Shown piece after piece: positions 60,698 through 64,000 of a stretch of DNA of 64,000 bases. The stretch lies in assembly GCA_009773185.1 (NCBI GenBank), contig WPIF01000007.1, positions 48,206-112,205 on the forward strand, given 5' to 3'. Both the position numbers and the translations under genes were made by a program. Position 1 is the stretch's first letter, and each line of letters starts with the position of its first letter. This DNA comes from Nitrospirota bacterium (GTDB taxonomy: Bacteria > Nitrospirota > Thermodesulfovibrionia > Thermodesulfovibrionales > UBA1546). Below the pieces are notes generated by a model. The model made no database searches and had not been told where the DNA came from. It saw only the letters and a program-made list of their open reading frames with translations.

Positions 60698-61453
60698 ATG
60701 AAACTTAAACGCGCATTCAGGGTCTGGCAGAGGCACTTCACGGTTTATACAAAACTGTATAAATCGAGCTTTGCCCTGAACTTTGTTGAGCCGGTTCTCT
60801 ATCTTGCTGCATTGGGCCTGGGCCTTGGAGCTTTTGTAAAAGAGATAAATGGCGTGCCGTATATAAATTTCATAGCCCCGGGTATAATTGCTTCCTCTGC
60901 AATGTTTGCTGCGATTTATGAGTGCACGTATGGAACTTATGTGAGAATGACATATCAGAAGACCTTTGATGCAATACTCGCAACGCCTGTTAATATTGAT
61001 GACCTTGTGACAGGAGAGCTTATGTGGGGCGCTTCAAAAAGCCTGCTTTACGGCTCAACAATAATCATTGTCATATCCACATTCGGGCTCGTGAAATCTC
61101 CGCTGATACTCTTTGTGCTTCCTGTTCTTTTCATAAGCGGGCTGATATTTGCCGAGATATCCGTTATATTCACTGCTGTTGTACCGGGGATAGATTCATT
61201 TAACTATTTCTACACACTTCTGATGACCCCGATGTTTCTTTTTTCAGGGATATTTTTTCCCCTGGACACGCTTCCTCCTCTCGTCTCAAAGATAGCCTTT
61301 TTCACGCCGCTATACCATCTTGTGAACATATGCAGGGCATTAGCGCAGGGCAATTTTAAAAATGTTCAATGGGATGTTCTATGGGTCTTTGTTGTTGTCG
61401 CTGTTCTGGCCCCTTATCCATTCAGGTTGATGAGGAAGCGGATTATAAAATAA
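60698..61453 (+). CDS. ABC-2 type permease (NodJ-like)
   Basis: NFVEPVLYLAALGLGLGAFV; MTPMFLFSGIFFPLDTLPPLVSKIAFFTPLYHLVNICRAL. Confidence 0.9.
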   Translation: MKLKRAFRVWQRHFTVYTKLYKSSFALNFVEPVLYLAALGLGLGAFVKEINGVPYINFIAPGIIASSAMFAAIYECTYGTYVRMTYQKTFDAILATPVNIDDLVTGELMWGASKSLLYGSTIIIVISTFGLVKSPLILFVLPVLFISGLIFAEISVIFTAVVPGIDSFNYFYTLLMTPMFLFSGIFFPLDTLPPLVSKIAFFTPLYHLVNICRALAQGNFKNVQWDVLWVFVVVAVLAPYPFRLMRKRIIK

Positions 61454-61484
61454 AGCTGCTGGCTGTTCAGATTTGAATTTTTGA

Positions 61485-61520
61485 GAAGCAGGCGTTCTTT
61501 TGAACGCCTGCTTCTTTTGT
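61485..61520. terminator. Strong hairpin between convergent genes (bidirectional terminator)
   Basis: GAAGCAGGCGTTC-TTTT-GAACGCCTGCTTC followed by TTTTGTTTTG. Confidence 0.85.
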
Positions 61521-61525
61521 TTTGT

Positions 61526-62656
61526 TTATTCTTCGATTGGAGGTGGTGTATCCTCGGATGGAGGATTACTGACTGCAGGCCCCCCTGTAGTTTCTGATTT
61601 TGAGAATGCCAGGATACCCATCCATACAAAGCCTGCTATAGGCACAAGCAACAGGAGGCCTAGCCATTTGTTTTTCCCGAGGTTTTCTGTTATGCACATC
61701 CAGAGGTAAATGCCGATGAATGGCCCTGCTATTGGAATAAACATGAGAAGGATCCACCACCACGGCTTGCCGGCGGCAGTAACAACAGTCCACAGATTAA
61801 CCAGCGGAACCCATGCAGTCCATGGAGCGGACACATTGAGCTTCTTTGCAATAAGGAAAAGACATAAGGAACAAAATATATATACGGCGAGTACAATAAC
61901 TAACATAATTATACCAAAGCCTGCCATCAAACCAATCAAAAGTCCGGGGGCAACACCTGGTGTTCCTTTTTGAGGCATTGGCGTTGGCGGCATTCCTGCA
62001 GGCGGCTGGACTTCCTGAGCTTCAGTTTTTTGTTCAGTAACAGGAGCTTTCTTTTCGGGAGTAACTTTTTGTAGTCCGGGTTTCTGAGGTTGAATTGCCT
62101 TTGACGGCTGTTTTACATCAGGCTGTTTCGCAGGAACCGGTTCAGGTTTTGCCGGAGGTTGTTTTGAAGGGGCTGCTTCCTTTTTTGTCTCGGGCTGTTT
62201 AACTTTAGCCCCAGCAGATGGTTTTTGTTCAGATGGAACTTGCTCATCTGCCTGCTGCGCAATCTTCTCTTTGGTTTTACCTTCAGGCTGTTTTTGGATT
62301 AAACCTGCCTTTTCCAGTGAAAAATCAGGATCGAGCAGATATGCTTCATTAAAATATTGCGTTGCCTCATCGAATCTCCCGAGTTTGTAGAGCGAATAAC
62401 CCATAAGATAATATGCAGCAGGATTAGGAGTCTTTTTTACATATTCCTGTAATTGTTCTACAGCCTTTGCGTATTTTTTAGTATTGTAATATTTTAGCGC
62501 CTTGGAATATTCGGCATCTGTCTGTGCAAAGGTCGCGTGCGGCGCTGCAAAGAATAATCCCAAAAACATGATAATGACAAAAACAATCTTTTTCATAATT
62601 GCCTCCAGTTTTATAAGGCTTTTAAACTGCATATCACCACTCCAGGCTGTTACCAT
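61526..62656 (-). CDS. Exported TPR protein with Pro/Lys-rich linker and C-terminal DUF5684-like membrane domain (mature start likely MKKIVFVIIM)
   Basis: TPR YSKALKYYNTKKYAKAVEQLQEYVKKTP; KLNVSAPWTAWVPLVNLWTVVTAAGKPWWWILLMFIP. Confidence 0.8.
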   Translation of the reverse strand: MVTAWSGDMQFKSLIKLEAIMKKIVFVIIMFLGLFFAAPHATFAQTDAEYSKALKYYNTKKYAKAVEQLQEYVKKTPNPAAYYLMGYSLYKLGRFDEATQYFNEAYLLDPDFSLEKAGLIQKQPEGKTKEKIAQQADEQVPSEQKPSAGAKVKQPETKKEAAPSKQPPAKPEPVPAKQPDVKQPSKAIQPQKPGLQKVTPEKKAPVTEQKTEAQEVQPPAGMPPTPMPQKGTPGVAPGLLIGLMAGFGIIMLVIVLAVYIFCSLCLFLIAKKLNVSAPWTAWVPLVNLWTVVTAAGKPWWWILLMFIPIAGPFIGIYLWMCITENLGKNKWLGLLLLVPIAGFVWMGILAFSKSETTGGPAVSNPPSEDTPPPIEE

Positions 62657-62667
62657 TATATCAGATT

Positions 62668-63849
62668 TTATTTTTTTACAACAAACCCCTTTAACTCAAG
62701 GCCAGAGAGAATTTCGCCAAGGTGTTCACTGCTCCTGACTTCTACTGTAAAAATCACCTTTGTTTTGCCTATCGGCAAATCTGCCGCAACCCTTTCGTGG
62801 GCAACATTAAGAATATTACCCCTGTGTGAGGCGATGACACCGCTTATGCGATGCAGGCTGCCCGGTATGTCGTCAACAACAACTTCAAAGACCCCTATCC
62901 GGCCGCTCGATGCGAGGCCTTTGTGGATTATCCGGTCAATGAGTGTAAAATCTATATTCCCGCCGCTCACAACAAGGACAATGCGTTTACCTTTAAATCT
63001 CTCCTTATTCTCCATGAGGGCTGCTAATGGCACTGCTCCTGCTCCTTCTACAACCAGCTTTTTCCGTTCAAGGAAAAGGAGTATCGCCATTGCAATGGAG
63101 TCCTCATCAACCAAAACTATGTCATCAACATATTTATTCATGATATCAAAAGTGCTATCGCCTATTTTTCCGACTGCTATGCCGTCAGCAAGAGTGGGCA
63201 AAGGAGGATTTGAGGATATTTTTTTCTCTTTGAAAGAACTGTAGGCAGATGGTGCAGATTTGGCCTGGACCCCGATAACCTCTGTTCCGGGCGATAGAGC
63301 ATTCACGGCAATTGAAATGCCGGATATAAGCCCGCCTCCGCCTACAGGCACAAGTATAAAATCTATGTCTTTTAAATCTTCCGCAACCTCTATGCCTATT
63401 GTGCCTTGCCCTGCAATTATTTCTTCATCGTCAAAGGCATGGATGAATTTATAATTTTTTTGCGACATTGCATAATCCAGGGCTTCATTAAAACTTTCTC
63501 CGTAAAGTTCAACCTCAGCACCGTATCCCCTGGTTGCCTCCTGTTTTACTATAGGCGCTGTTACAGGCATGACTATCTTTGCGTGAAGCCCGAGCCTGCC
63601 TGCTGCAAATGCAACACCCTGCGCATGATTGCCCATTGACGCCGCTATCACATTCCCATTTTTTATTTGAGTCAGTTTATTGAAGGCGCCCCTGACTTTA
63701 AATGAGCCTGTCTTCTGAAGATTTTCAGCTTTCAGGTAAACATCGGCCTCTATTAATTTGCTGAAGGAGTTGGAATGGATTAAAGGAGTTTTATGGATAA
63801 AAGGCCGGATGTTTTTAATGGCATCTTCAATGTCTTTGATTCCTACCAT
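62668..63849 (-). CDS. ilvA: Threonine dehydratase with C-terminal ACT domain
   Basis: KTGSFKVRGAFNKL PLP lysine; VPVGGGGLISGI; C-term ACT RIGVFEVVVDDIPGSLHRISGVIA. Confidence 0.93.
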   Translation of the reverse strand: MVGIKDIEDAIKNIRPFIHKTPLIHSNSFSKLIEADVYLKAENLQKTGSFKVRGAFNKLTQIKNGNVIAASMGNHAQGVAFAAGRLGLHAKIVMPVTAPIVKQEATRGYGAEVELYGESFNEALDYAMSQKNYKFIHAFDDEEIIAGQGTIGIEVAEDLKDIDFILVPVGGGGLISGISIAVNALSPGTEVIGVQAKSAPSAYSSFKEKKISSNPPLPTLADGIAVGKIGDSTFDIMNKYVDDIVLVDEDSIAMAILLFLERKKLVVEGAGAVPLAALMENKERFKGKRIVLVVSGGNIDFTLIDRIIHKGLASSGRIGVFEVVVDDIPGSLHRISGVIASHRGNILNVAHERVAADLPIGKTKVIFTVEVRSSEHLGEILSGLELKGFVVKK

Positions 63850-64000
63850 GTCTTAAATTATATCACAGCCGTATTGGGTGTAATAATTTATTAAATATGA
63901 TGCCTATATTTCCTGATAAGCAGTCTGATAAACAGTAAAAGAGAAGGCACCTGTCGAGTTATAATGTCTAAGTTTCTGACGGAAACGACATTTCACCCTG

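Overview
This 64 kb window is a gene-dense bacterial chromosome segment. The gene set and style suggest Nitrospirota or a deltaproteobacterium-like lineage, but that is inference. Most of it is housekeeping: pilO-pilP-pilQ end, aroC/aroK/aroB, selB, NIF3 family, dnaG-rpoD-tRNA(CAT), RNase H, LysR, GH57, mutL, tgt, folD, pyrE, UPF0182, glnE, rhomboid, CIRCE-groES-groEL, mltG, ispG, lapB, rsfS, nadD, proA, HD-GYP, hemerythrin, cydAB/Rrf2, ThiF family, ald, a polyamine-like redox/transferase cluster, MFS and ABC exporters, ilvA. Accessory features are a PIN toxin-antitoxin cassette bounded by 36-bp direct repeats, a LexA/UmuD-like regulator next to a PmeII-type restriction-modification pair, an MNT/HepT pair, and an orphan-gene island with an attC-like imperfect palindrome. 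The best candidate for something undescribed is a family of seven ~115-185 bp intergenic elements. They share a conserved core with a predicted three-way-junction fold. Their outer stems differ in sequence from copy to copy but pair within each copy, and nearly all non-Watson-Crick positions are G.U on one strand only. Nested palindromes are inserted into their loops. A second unusual layer is heptanucleotide (7-nt) repeat tracts in aroC (three), tgt (one) and around groEL. All calls come from reading the sequence and ORF track; no database searches or folding programs were run.
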